Positions 1-6,856 of a DNA stretch of 7,791 nt are shown piece by piece. Each line of letters begins with the position of its first letter. Positions within the stretch are counted from its first letter, which is position 1. Source of the DNA: JAQUGA01 sp964521105 (GTDB taxonomy: Bacteria > Bacteroidota > Bacteroidia > Bacteroidales > WCHB1-69); contig CAZFPO010000129.1 of NCBI GenBank assembly GCA_964521105.1, positions 1-7,791 of the forward strand, read 5' to 3'. The translations under genes were made by a program, and so were the position numbers. Under the pieces are notes generated by a model. It was not told the origin of the DNA, did no database searches, and worked only from the letters and a program-made list of their open reading frames with translations.

Positions 1-37
1 AAAACTCTAAGAGATTTTGACCTCTGAATATTTCCAT
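1..37 (-). CDS. N-terminus of probable IS1595-type transposase (partial, runs off left edge)
   Basis: Reading the minus strand from the ATG at 37-35 gives MEIFRGQNLLEF before the window ends. This resembles the opening of IS1595/ISXO2-like transposases of Bacteroidota, which as I recall begin M-x-[IVL]-F-[KR]-G-Q-N-L-[LI]-E-F, ahead of a zinc-ribbon and a DDE-type catalytic domain. Only 12 codons are visible, so neither zinc-ribbon nor catalytic residues can be checked. A TATCTTTG -7 element lies 24 bases upstream of the ATG, which supports this start. If correct, an insertion sequence or a domesticated solo transposase sits upstream of leuS and is transcribed away from it. The call rests on family recognition of a short peptide; a chance match is the main alternative. 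Confidence 0.5.
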   Translation of the reverse strand, partial: MEIFRGQNLLEF

Positions 38-60
38 ATTATTGCTGTTTTTCTAAGTTA

Positions 61-68
61 CAAAGATA
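61..68 (-). promoter_or_regulatory. Bacteroidota -7 element for the leftward transposase-like gene
   Basis: On the minus strand the sequence reads TATCTTTG, an exact match to the Bacteroidota primary-sigma consensus TAnnTTTG. Transcription would start near position 54, giving a leader of about 17 bases before the ATG at 37. I see no clear TTTG -33 element at the usual spacing, so the call rests on the -7 box and its position. Confidence 0.45.
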
Positions 69-103
69 TGAAAATAAATGATGACCTCTATAAATTTATT
101 TTT

Positions 104-111
104 TACCTTTG
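104..111 (+). promoter_or_regulatory. Candidate -7 element directed toward leuS, next to a palindrome
   Basis: TACCTTTG matches TAnnTTTG exactly. The predicted start (about 117-119) falls on the first bases of the palindrome at 116-148, so any transcript would begin with a hairpin. It would give leuS a leader of about 215 bases, or could read a 52-codon open frame at 163-321. A second match much closer to leuS (294-301) is the better leuS promoter. No convincing -33 box is seen, and such a match is not rare in AT-rich DNA. Confidence 0.25.
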
Positions 112-115
112 TGTA

Positions 116-148
116 TTAGACAACATTGTATTATACAATATTGTCTAA
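116..148. repeat. 33-bp palindrome (15-bp arms, 3-base loop)
   Basis: The left arm TTAGACAACATTGTA (116-130) and right arm TACAATATTGTCTAA (134-148) are inverted repeats with one mismatch and a TTA centre. The palindrome lies 79 to 111 bases upstream of the transposase-like start codon. It could be a regulator-binding site, a hairpin recognised by a mobile element, or a structure at or near the element's end. There is no U-tract, so it is not an intrinsic terminator. The dyad is clear in the sequence; its role is not known. Confidence 0.7.
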
Positions 149-293
149 TCAATAAACCTTAGATGGATGTTGGTTTATATCAAATTATAAAAATATTTTC
201 TGATATAAAAACGTATTACATTTTTATCAAATATAAAGCTTTACTCCATTTTTTTATCACAACCTTAATTTTTCTCATTACACCAATTTTTAG

Positions 294-301
294 TACTTTT
301 G
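294..301 (+). promoter_or_regulatory. Probable leuS promoter (-7 element)
   Basis: TACTTTTG fits the Bacteroidota -7 consensus TAnnTTTG. Transcription would begin near 307, leaving a leader of about 25 bases before the leuS ATG, a typical distance for this phylum. The -33 region is T-rich without a clean TTTG. The leader has no convincing purine-rich Shine-Dalgarno sequence beyond a short GAGAAG, and there is no sign of a T-box or other long tRNA-sensing leader. Confidence 0.55.
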
Positions 302-332
302 CCGTTCTAAAATATTTATAACGAGAAGTACC

Positions 333-3116
333 ATGGAATACAACTTTATTGAAATTGAGCATAAGTGGCAACAATATTGGAGCGAACATAAAACATTTAA
401 AGCAGATAATATTTCGGAAAAACCCAAATTTTATGTGTTAGACATGTTCCCTTATCCCTCAGGAGCAGGATTGCATGTGGGACACCCACTTGGTTACATT
501 GCTTCGGATATATATGCACGCTACAAGCGATTACTTGGTTTCAATGTGTTGCATCCGATGGGCTACGATGCGTATGGTTTGCCAGCCGAACAATATGCCA
601 TCCAAACAGGACAGCATCCAGCAATAACTACCGAACAAAATCTTAAACGATACAGAGAACAATTAGATAAAATTGGTTTTTCTTTCGATTGGGACCGCGA
701 AGTAAGAACCTGCGATCCTAGCTATTATAAATGGACACAATGGACTTTTATTCAATTATTTAATCACTGGTACAATAAAAACACAGATAAAGCGGAACCA
801 ATTTCACACATAATTCAATATTTTGAAAAAAATGGAAATCTTGATATTAATGCTGCTTGTTCTGAAGTTTCACAATTTACAGCTCAAGAATGGCTATCGT
901 TAGGCGAAAAAGAGCAACAAGAAATTTTAATGAAATATCGTTTAACCTATTTATCAGACACTATGGTAAATTGGTGTCCTCAATTGGGCACAGTGTTAGC
1001 AAACGATGAGGTTGTTAATGGACTTTCCGAACGTGGCGGATTCCCGGTTGAACGTAAGCTGATGCGTCAATGGTCGCTTCGAATTACTGCTTATGCCGAC
1101 CGTTTGTTAAAAGGATTAGATGAGCTAGATTGGTCGGATTCTATCAAAGAAATTCAACGCAATTGGATAGGACGTAGCGAAGGTGCTTCGGTAAATTTTA
1201 GCATTGAAGGCATTACCGAAAAAATGGAAGTTTTTACTACTCGTCCTGACACAATTTTTGGAGTTACATTTATGGTGTTTTGTCCCGAACATGAATTACT
1301 CGAAAAAATCACTTCGCCCGAGCAACGCGAAGAAGTAAAAAAATATATTGCTTGGGCAAAAAATCGTTCGGAACGTGAACGCCAAACAGAGGTAAAAAAA
1401 GTTAGGGGTGTCTTTACCGGAGCTTATGCAATAAATCCATTTAATGGGGTAAAAATTCCAATTTGGGTTTCTGAATACGTTCTTTCGGGATATGGTACAG
1501 GAGCTATTATGGCTGTTCCAGCACATGATAGTCGTGATTTTTCGTTTGCTCGTCATTTTAATCTTCCAATTGTTCAAGTGATAAGTAAAGCTGGTGAAAC
1601 ACCAACTAATCCAGACACATGGACAGAATCATACGATTCAAAAGAGGGAATTTGTATTAATTCCGATTTTATTACTGGAATGAGTGCAAAAGATGGTGCA
1701 AAAGCTGTTATCCAGAAAGTAGTAGATTTAAAAATAGGCTATGGTACAGTTAATTATCGATTAAGAGATGCAATTTTTAGTCGTCAACGATATTGGGGAG
1801 AACCTTTTCCAGTTTATTATAAAGATGGAATTCCATATATGCTTGATGTTAATGAGCTACCATTAGAGCTTCCTGAAGTGGATAAATATTTGCCTACTGA
1901 ATCGGGAGAGCCACCCCTGGCAAGAGCAAAGAATTGGAAAACAAGCGAAGGTTATCATCTCGAAACCAATACAATGCCAGGTTTTGCAGGGTCAAGTGCT
2001 TATTATTTAAGATACATGGACCCAATGAATCATCAAGAAATTTTTTCAAAAGAAGCAAATCGTTATTGGGAAAATGTCGACCTATACGTGGGTGGGGCAG
2101 AACATGCAACAGGTCATCTACTATATGCTCGATTTTGGAATAAATTTTTATACGATATGGGCTTGTGTTGTAAAGAAGAGCCATTTAAAAAATTAATAAA
2201 CCAAGGAATGATTCAAGGACGTTCAAACTTTGTTTATCGCATTAATGGAACGAATACATTTGTATCATTAGGGATTAAAGACAACTACGATACAACTCCA
2301 TTACACGTAGATGTAAATATCGTAGATAATGATGTTTTAAATATTAATTCTTTCCGAAATTGGTTGCCAGAATATAAAAACGCAGAATTTATTCTCGAAA
2401 ATGGTAAATATATTTGTGGTTGGGAAGTAGAAAAAATGTCGAAAACGAAATACAATGTACAAAACCCCGATGATTTAGTTGAAAAATATGGTGCCGACAC
2501 CTTACGAATGTATGAAATGTTTTTAGGACCCCTTGAGCAATCGAAACCATGGGATACTAAAGGCATTGAGGGCGTTTTTCGATTCATTAAAAAATTTTGG
2601 CGTCTCTTTCACAATCAAGAAAATAGTTTTTTCGTATCCGATAATAAACCCAATATTGAAGAGTTAAAAGTATTGCATAAAACCATTAAAAAAATTAAGG
2701 AAGATACCGAACGTTTTTCATTTAATACGGCAATCAGCACGTTTATGATTTGCGTTAACGAACTAAGTGATTTAAAATGTAATAATAAAGAAATTTTCGA
2801 GCAACTTGTTATACTAATATCGCCTTATGCTCCTCATGTTGCAGAAGAACTTTGGCAAAAATTTGGATATAAGGAATCGGTTACGTTTGCAACCTTCCCA
2901 AAATATGATGAGCAATACTTGATTGAAAGCACCTTTAATTACCCGGTGTCGTTTAACGGTAAAATGCGATTTGTAATGCCTTTACCTGTGGATTTACCAA
3001 TTTCTGAAATTGAAAAAACCGCACTTTCAGCTCCCGAATCGGCAAAATGGCTCGAAGGTAAAACTCCAAAAAAAGTGATTATTGTTCCTAAAAAAATCAT
3101 AAATATTGTAATCTAG
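333..3116 (+). CDS. leuS: Leucyl-tRNA synthetase
   Basis: Cytoplasmic class Ia synthetase that charges tRNA-Leu with leucine using ATP. The 927-residue protein is full length for the bacterial LeuRS family. The HIGH signature is HVGH at 48-51, inside FPYPSGAGLHVGHPLGY. The KMSKS loop reads KMSKT at 701-705, a conservative last-position change. The CP1 editing domain (about 225-425) keeps TTRPDTIFG from 302 and AVPAHDSRD, whose D402 aligns with the aspartate that holds the amino group of mischarged substrates, so post-transfer editing should be intact. An insert of about 55 residues (149-203), just before NWCP (213-216), and the ending KTPKKVIIVPKKI are features I recall from Bacteroides-type LeuRS. 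The leucine-specific domain lies roughly between 620 and 700, followed by the anticodon-binding and C-terminal domains. The start at 333 puts MEYNF.EIEHKWQ at the usual N-terminus. The stop is followed two bases later by a nested inverted repeat. Confidence 0.98.
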   Translation: MEYNFIEIEHKWQQYWSEHKTFKADNISEKPKFYVLDMFPYPSGAGLHVGHPLGYIASDIYARYKRLLGFNVLHPMGYDAYGLPAEQYAIQTGQHPAITTEQNLKRYREQLDKIGFSFDWDREVRTCDPSYYKWTQWTFIQLFNHWYNKNTDKAEPISHIIQYFEKNGNLDINAACSEVSQFTAQEWLSLGEKEQQEILMKYRLTYLSDTMVNWCPQLGTVLANDEVVNGLSERGGFPVERKLMRQWSLRITAYADRLLKGLDELDWSDSIKEIQRNWIGRSEGASVNFSIEGITEKMEVFTTRPDTIFGVTFMVFCPEHELLEKITSPEQREEVKKYIAWAKNRSERERQTEVKKVRGVFTGAYAINPFNGVKIPIWVSEYVLSGYGTGAIMAVPAHDSRDFSFARHFNLPIVQVISKAGETPTNPDTWTESYDSKEGICINSDFITGMSAKDGAKAVIQKVVDLKIGYGTVNYRLRDAIFSRQRYWGEPFPVYYKDGIPYMLDVNELPLELPEVDKYLPTESGEPPLARAKNWKTSEGYHLETNTMPGFAGSSAYYLRYMDPMNHQEIFSKEANRYWENVDLYVGGAEHATGHLLYARFWNKFLYDMGLCCKEEPFKKLINQGMIQGRSNFVYRINGTNTFVSLGIKDNYDTTPLHVDVNIVDNDVLNINSFRNWLPEYKNAEFILENGKYICGWEVEKMSKTKYNVQNPDDLVEKYGADTLRMYEMFLGPLEQSKPWDTKGIEGVFRFIKKFWRLFHNQENSFFVSDNKPNIEELKVLHKTIKKIKEDTERFSFNTAISTFMICVNELSDLKCNNKEIFEQLVILISPYAPHVAEELWQKFGYKESVTFATFPKYDEQYLIESTFNYPVSFNGKMRFVMPLPVDLPISEIEKTALSAPESAKWLEGKTPKKVIIVPKKIINIVI

Positions 3117-3117
3117 G

Positions 3118-3198
3118 TTGTTGTTCGAGTACGAAGTCGGAGACTTCATACAACTGGATGGTTGTACGAAGTCTCCGACTTCGTACTTCGTACAACAA
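3118..3198. repeat. 81-bp nested inverted repeat (REP/BIME-like pair)
   Basis: Two long arms, 3118-3154 and 3161-3198, are inverted copies of each other around a 6-base centre, differing by one indel and two substitutions. Each arm is itself a hairpin. In the left arm GTACGAAGTC (3129-3138) and GACTTCATAC (3142-3151) flank GGA with one mismatch. In the right arm GTACGAAGTC (3164-3173) and GACTTCGTAC (3177-3186) flank TCC and pair perfectly. A further TTCGTACAAC follows at 3187-3196. Two palindromic units in opposite orientation downstream of a stop codon is the arrangement of REP/BIME elements, and I recall similar GAAGTCGGAGACTTC repeats scattered in Bacteroidota genomes. In RNA it would shield the leuS 3' end; with no U-tract it is not a standard terminator. 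Confidence 0.85.
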
Positions 3199-3200
3199 TA

Positions 3201-3216
3201 TGGCACAGTTTTAGCA
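3201..3216 (+). promoter_or_regulatory. Near-consensus sigma-54 (RpoN) promoter for the DUF3108 gene
   Basis: TGGCACAGTTTTAGCA matches the -24/-12 consensus TGGCACRNNNNTTGCW at every specified position but one (A for T just before the -12 GC), and keeps the diagnostic GG-N10-GC spacing. Transcription would start near 3227, about 25 bases before the ATG at 3252. This gene lacks the TAnnTTTG box found upstream of the other genes here; the closest is ATCATTTG at 3219-3226, which has the TTTG but not the TA. Sigma-54 promoters need an enhancer-binding protein acting from upstream, where the nested palindromes lie. RpoN is known in many Bacteroidota, but its presence in this genome cannot be seen from the window. 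Confidence 0.45.
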
Positions 3217-3251
3217 CAATCATTTGCTTGTGAATTTTAAAACCCATAGCC

Positions 3252-4043
3252 ATGAAAAAATCAATTTTACTGATAAGCCTTACCTTAATAATCACTTTTG
3301 GCTTTTCTCAAACTTTTCGTAAAATACAAAACAAAGCGTTCGATAGAGGCGAAAAATTCACCTTCCGTGTATATTACGACTCGTTTTTAACAGGTAAAGT
3401 TACAGCAGGTGAAGCATCTGTAGAAGTAAAAAAAGAACCTAAGATAATTGGTGGAAGACCAACTTACCATGTTGAAGGGATTGGAAAATCAAAAGGAGCA
3501 TTTAATTTGTTTTTTAAAGTCAACGACCGTTTTGAAACGTTTATTGATGAAGAAGCACTTATTCCGTGGCTATTTATCCGAAGAACCCACGAAGGTGATT
3601 ATATAATGAACGATGATATAACTTTTGACCACTATAAAAACATTGCAATTAGCAGAAAAACACAAAAAGCTGTTCCCGAAAATGTTCAAGATATAATTTC
3701 AGCATTTTATTGGGCTCGAACAATAGATGTTTCAAAAGCAAAATATGGCGATGAATTTCCCTTTAAATTTTTTCTTGATGACTCCACTTACACTTCAAAA
3801 ATTGTGTATCTAGGAAAAGAAGAAATTAAAATTTCGACTGGAACATATAAAGCAATTAAAATTAAACCCATGGTAGCTACTGGAAACACCTTCGATGAAC
3901 AATATCCTATGATTATTTGGGTGAGCGATGATGAAAACAGAATACCATTACTTGGAAAATCGGAAATACTTGTGGGAAGTGTAAAAATGGAATTAATTAG
4001 TTATTCGGGATTAAAAAATTCAAACATGGCAAAACTAAAATAA
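3252..4043 (+). CDS. Secreted DUF3108 domain protein
   Basis: A 263-residue exported protein of unknown function. Residues 1-19 form a Sec signal peptide (KK, then a hydrophobic stretch to about F16), with likely signal peptidase I cleavage before Q20. There is no lipobox cysteine, so the mature protein is expected in the periplasm. The rest, about 28-255, looks like one DUF3108 domain: GEKFTFRVYYDSFLTGKVTAGEA near the start, a central YHVEGIGKSKGAFNLFFKVNDRFET, and a closing GSVKMELISYSGLK, patterns I associate with the Bacteroidota members. The alternating polar and hydrophobic pattern suggests mostly beta structure. The length is usual for the family. There is no Shine-Dalgarno sequence before the ATG. 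The gene stands alone between the 3118-3198 repeat and the terminator at 4083, and may be sigma-54 controlled. The family call is fairly firm; the biochemical role is unknown. Confidence 0.85.
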   Translation: MKKSILLISLTLIITFGFSQTFRKIQNKAFDRGEKFTFRVYYDSFLTGKVTAGEASVEVKKEPKIIGGRPTYHVEGIGKSKGAFNLFFKVNDRFETFIDEEALIPWLFIRRTHEGDYIMNDDITFDHYKNIAISRKTQKAVPENVQDIISAFYWARTIDVSKAKYGDEFPFKFFLDDSTYTSKIVYLGKEEIKISTGTYKAIKIKPMVATGNTFDEQYPMIIWVSDDENRIPLLGKSEILVGSVKMELISYSGLKNSNMAKLK

Positions 4044-4082
4044 AACGTTTAATTAAAAGACTCACACCATATATATATAATC

Positions 4083-4118
4083 AAGCCCAAACAAATTTTC
4101 AAGTTTGGGCTTTTTTTT
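4083..4118 (+). terminator. Intrinsic terminator after the DUF3108 gene
   Basis: AAGCCCAAAC (4083-4092) pairs perfectly with GTTTGGGCTT (4103-4112) across a 10-base loop, and the stem runs into eight consecutive Ts (4111-4118). It lies 40 bases after the DUF3108 stop codon. This is a classic factor-independent terminator for rightward transcription. The lack of an A-run on the left makes it one-directional. It insulates alaS from the upstream gene. Confidence 0.88.
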
Positions 4119-4130
4119 AGTTGCTTTTCG

Positions 4131-4138
4131 TAAATTTG
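4131..4138 (+). promoter_or_regulatory. Probable alaS promoter (-7 element)
   Basis: TAAATTTG matches the Bacteroidota TAnnTTTG box, 40 bases before the alaS ATG. Transcription would begin near 4145. A possible -33 TTTG at 4104-4107 lies 23 bases upstream, at the long end of the accepted spacing, and falls inside the right arm of the preceding terminator hairpin. The leader contains a 7-codon frame (ATG at 4153, stop 4174-4176) ending two bases before the alaS ATG. Confidence 0.55.
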
Positions 4139-4178
4139 CAAAATCTTAAATCATGAAATTCAATCCTATTACATAATT

Positions 4179-6806
4179 ATGAACTCTAATCAAATTCGAC
4201 AAAGCTTTTTAGACTTTTTTGCAACAAAACAACATCAAATTGTTTCATCGGCACCAATGGTTATTAAAAACGATCCAACGCTGATGTTTACAAATGCTGG
4301 GATGAATCAATTTAAAGATATTTTTTTAGGACACAACCCCGCTCAATATCCTCGAATTGCCAATTCACAAAAATGCTTACGCGTTTCGGGAAAACATAAT
4401 GATTTAGAAGAGGTTGGTAAAGACACATACCACCACACTATGTTTGAGATGCTTGGAAATTGGTCGTTTGGCGATTATTTTAAAAAAGAGGCAATTGAAT
4501 GGGCATGGGAACTTTTACACGATAAACTTGGCATTGACAAGTACAGAATGTATGTTACCGTGTTTGGAGGGGACACCACCGATGGATTAGATTCGGACAG
4601 CGAAGCATTTAATTTTTGGAAACAGATAGTTTCGGAAGACAAGATATTATATGGTTCAAAAAAAGATAATTTTTGGGAAATGGGCGATTCGGGTCCTTGT
4701 GGTCCTTGCTCCGAAATACATGTAGACATTCGTTCCGATGACGAAAGAAAAAAAATAGATGGAAAGGATTTAGTAAATAAAGATCATCCTCAAGTTATTG
4801 AAATTTGGAATTTAGTTTTTATTCAATATAATCGCACATCAAATGGAGAATTAATTCCTTTAGCCAACAAACATGTGGATACAGGAATGGGGTTTGAGCG
4901 ATTGTGTATGGTTTTACAAAAAAAACAATCAAATTACGACACCGATGTTTTTCAACCATTAATACAAGGAGTTTGTCAAATGGCTGGCATTCAATATGGC
5001 AACAATTCCGACCAAGACATTGCAGTTCGAGTAATATCCGACCATTTACGTGCTATTAGTTTTGCCATTTGCGATGGTCAATTACCTTCAAATACCGGTG
5101 CGGGATACGTAATTCGCAGAATTTTAAGACGTGCCGTTAGATATGGGTATACTTTTTTAAAGTTTGACACACCATTTATTAACAAGCTTGTCCCCATTTT
5201 AATTTCTCAAATGGGCAGTCATTATCCTGAATTATCTAAACAACAAGAATTAATTACCAAAGTTATCCATGAGGAAGAATTATCCTTTTTAAAGACATTA
5301 TCCAACGGCATTTCAAAATTTGAAAACTACTTAAATTCAAATAACTCAAAAATCGTAACCGGCTCATTTGCCTTTGAATTGTTCGACACCTTTGGTTTTC
5401 CTATTGATTTAACTCAACTAATTGCATCGGAAAAGGGTTTTCAAGTTGATATGGAAGGTTTTTATAAAGGATTAGAAGAACAGAAAAATCGTTCGCGACA
5501 AGCAGCAACTGTTGAAACTTCTGACTGGGTCGAAGTAGAAAAATCAAATATTGAAACCGAATTTATGGGTTATGATACATTAACACATCATTCTAAATTA
5601 TTAAAGTATCGTCAGGTTACATCAAAAGATAAAACATTCTATCAACTAGTATTTGATAAAACCCCCTTTTATGCCGAATCGGGCGGACAAGCCGGAGATA
5701 CAGGAATTGCAATTTGTGTTTCTTCGGGACAAAGAATAATAATTGTTGACACTAAAAAAGAAAATAATTTAACAGTACATTTATCAACACAATTACCATC
5801 TAACTTAAACGAAACTTTTGAATTACTTGTTGATGAAAAAAAACGCAAATTAACCGAAAACAATCACTCGGCCACTCATTTGCTTCATTCAGCTCTACGC
5901 ATAGTATTAGGCACACATGTTGAGCAAAAAGGTTCGTTAGTAAATAGCGAGCGTTTACGTTTCGACTTTTCGCATTTTTCTAAACTAACAGATGACGAAA
6001 TTATAAAAGTGGAAGAAATTGTAAACCAAAAAATTAGTCAAAATATTTTGACACATGAACAACGCCACGTTGCCATGGAAGATGCAATAAAAATGGGAGC
6101 TATGGCTCTTTTTGGTGAAAAATATGGAAATGAAGTTCGTGTGATTAGTTTCGACCCAAGCTTTTCTACAGAATTATGTGGGGGAACACATGTTAAAGCA
6201 ACCGGACAAATTGGATTGTTTAAAATTATTTCCGAAGGAGCCATTGCAGCAGGCGTTCGACGTATCGAAGCCATTACTTCGGAAAATGCACTCGCTTATT
6301 TAAACACAAAAGCCGACACCTTAAAACAAATAGAAATTATACTTAAAAATCCAAAAGAGGTTGTTAAATCAGTGATTGGATTAATTGATGAAAACTCGAA
6401 ATTGCAAAAACAATTGGATCAATTAAATCACGAAAAAGCATTGCAATATCAAGATAAATTAATTGAATCGGGAATTTCTATTAAAAACTTCACATTTATT
6501 AGTGCCCAAATTAACATGAGTACAAGTGATATTAAAAATCTGGCTTTTTCAATTAATGCAAAAGTGGAAAATCTTTTTTTAATAATTGCTTCCAATTTCG
6601 ATGGCAAGCCTTCTCTTTCGGTAATGATTTCAGAAAAATTAGTAGCAGAATACAATCTTGATGCTTCTGTTTTAATTCGCGAATTTGCTAAAGAAATTAA
6701 TGGTGGTGGTGGTGGTCAGAAATTTTATGCAACGGCTGGCGGAAAAAATCCTGATGGACTTCAACCATCATTAATTAAGGCGAAAAATTTTATTGAAAAC
6801 TTATAA
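4179..6806 (+). CDS. alaS: Alanyl-tRNA synthetase
   Basis: Cytoplasmic class II synthetase that charges tRNA-Ala, recognising mainly the acceptor-stem G3:U70 pair. At 875 residues it is full length. The aminoacylation core holds TNAGMNQFKDIFLG (38-51), KCLRVSGKHNDLEEVG (65-80), HHTMFEMLGNWSFGDYF in motif 2 (85-101), DNFWEMGDSGPCGPCSEIH (163-181) and motif 3 GMGFERL (236-242). ISDHLRAISF and the following RRILRRAVRYGY belong to the tRNA-binding helical part. The editing domain has AESGGQAGDTG (499-509) and the metal-binding set H563-xxx-H567 and C667-GGT-H671, all present, so clearance of Ser- and Gly-tRNA-Ala should work. Helical residues around 705-765 probably form a coiled coil before the C-terminal DHHA1-type C-Ala domain, which has the glycine-rich NGGGGGQKFYATAGG (841-855). 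The start at 4179 gives the standard N-terminus NSNQIRQSFLDFF. It is transcribed alone and converges on the lipoprotein gene 50 bases downstream. Confidence 0.98.
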   Translation: MNSNQIRQSFLDFFATKQHQIVSSAPMVIKNDPTLMFTNAGMNQFKDIFLGHNPAQYPRIANSQKCLRVSGKHNDLEEVGKDTYHHTMFEMLGNWSFGDYFKKEAIEWAWELLHDKLGIDKYRMYVTVFGGDTTDGLDSDSEAFNFWKQIVSEDKILYGSKKDNFWEMGDSGPCGPCSEIHVDIRSDDERKKIDGKDLVNKDHPQVIEIWNLVFIQYNRTSNGELIPLANKHVDTGMGFERLCMVLQKKQSNYDTDVFQPLIQGVCQMAGIQYGNNSDQDIAVRVISDHLRAISFAICDGQLPSNTGAGYVIRRILRRAVRYGYTFLKFDTPFINKLVPILISQMGSHYPELSKQQELITKVIHEEELSFLKTLSNGISKFENYLNSNNSKIVTGSFAFELFDTFGFPIDLTQLIASEKGFQVDMEGFYKGLEEQKNRSRQAATVETSDWVEVEKSNIETEFMGYDTLTHHSKLLKYRQVTSKDKTFYQLVFDKTPFYAESGGQAGDTGIAICVSSGQRIIIVDTKKENNLTVHLSTQLPSNLNETFELLVDEKKRKLTENNHSATHLLHSALRIVLGTHVEQKGSLVNSERLRFDFSHFSKLTDDEIIKVEEIVNQKISQNILTHEQRHVAMEDAIKMGAMALFGEKYGNEVRVISFDPSFSTELCGGTHVKATGQIGLFKIISEGAIAAGVRRIEAITSENALAYLNTKADTLKQIEIILKNPKEVVKSVIGLIDENSKLQKQLDQLNHEKALQYQDKLIESGISIKNFTFISAQINMSTSDIKNLAFSINAKVENLFLIIASNFDGKPSLSVMISEKLVAEYNLDASVLIREFAKEINGGGGGQKFYATAGGKNPDGLQPSLIKAKNFIENL

Positions 6807-6856
6807 TAATTAGCTTTAATTGCTTTTTTAACAATAATTGGCTGTCAAAAAAATGG

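Noticed and set aside
149..332. T-box or other tRNA-sensing leader upstream of leuS
   Set aside because: No T-box core sequence or terminator/antiterminator pair is visible, and the best promoter leaves a leader of only about 25 bases.
1296..2587. Open frames on the minus strand and in another plus frame inside leuS
   Set aside because: They lie fully within a well-supported gene, show no family motifs, and read as shadows of leuS codons.
4044..4082. Short AT dinucleotide run after the DUF3108 gene
   Set aside because: It is brief, lies in AT-rich spacer before a clear terminator, and shows no further structure.
4475..6655. Open frames on the minus strand inside alaS
   Set aside because: All are antisense to a complete, conserved synthetase, with no recognisable domains or promoter boxes.
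6702..6716. (GGT)5 trinucleotide repeat
   Set aside because: It encodes the expected glycine-rich motif of the AlaRS C-terminal domain and needs no other explanation.
6807..6856. Intrinsic terminator between the convergent alaS and lipoprotein genes
   Set aside because: There is a T-run after AATTA...TAATT on the plus strand, and AATTAGC and GCTAATT about 40 bases apart, but the stems are short and nearly all A-T, so no confident terminator can be called for either strand.
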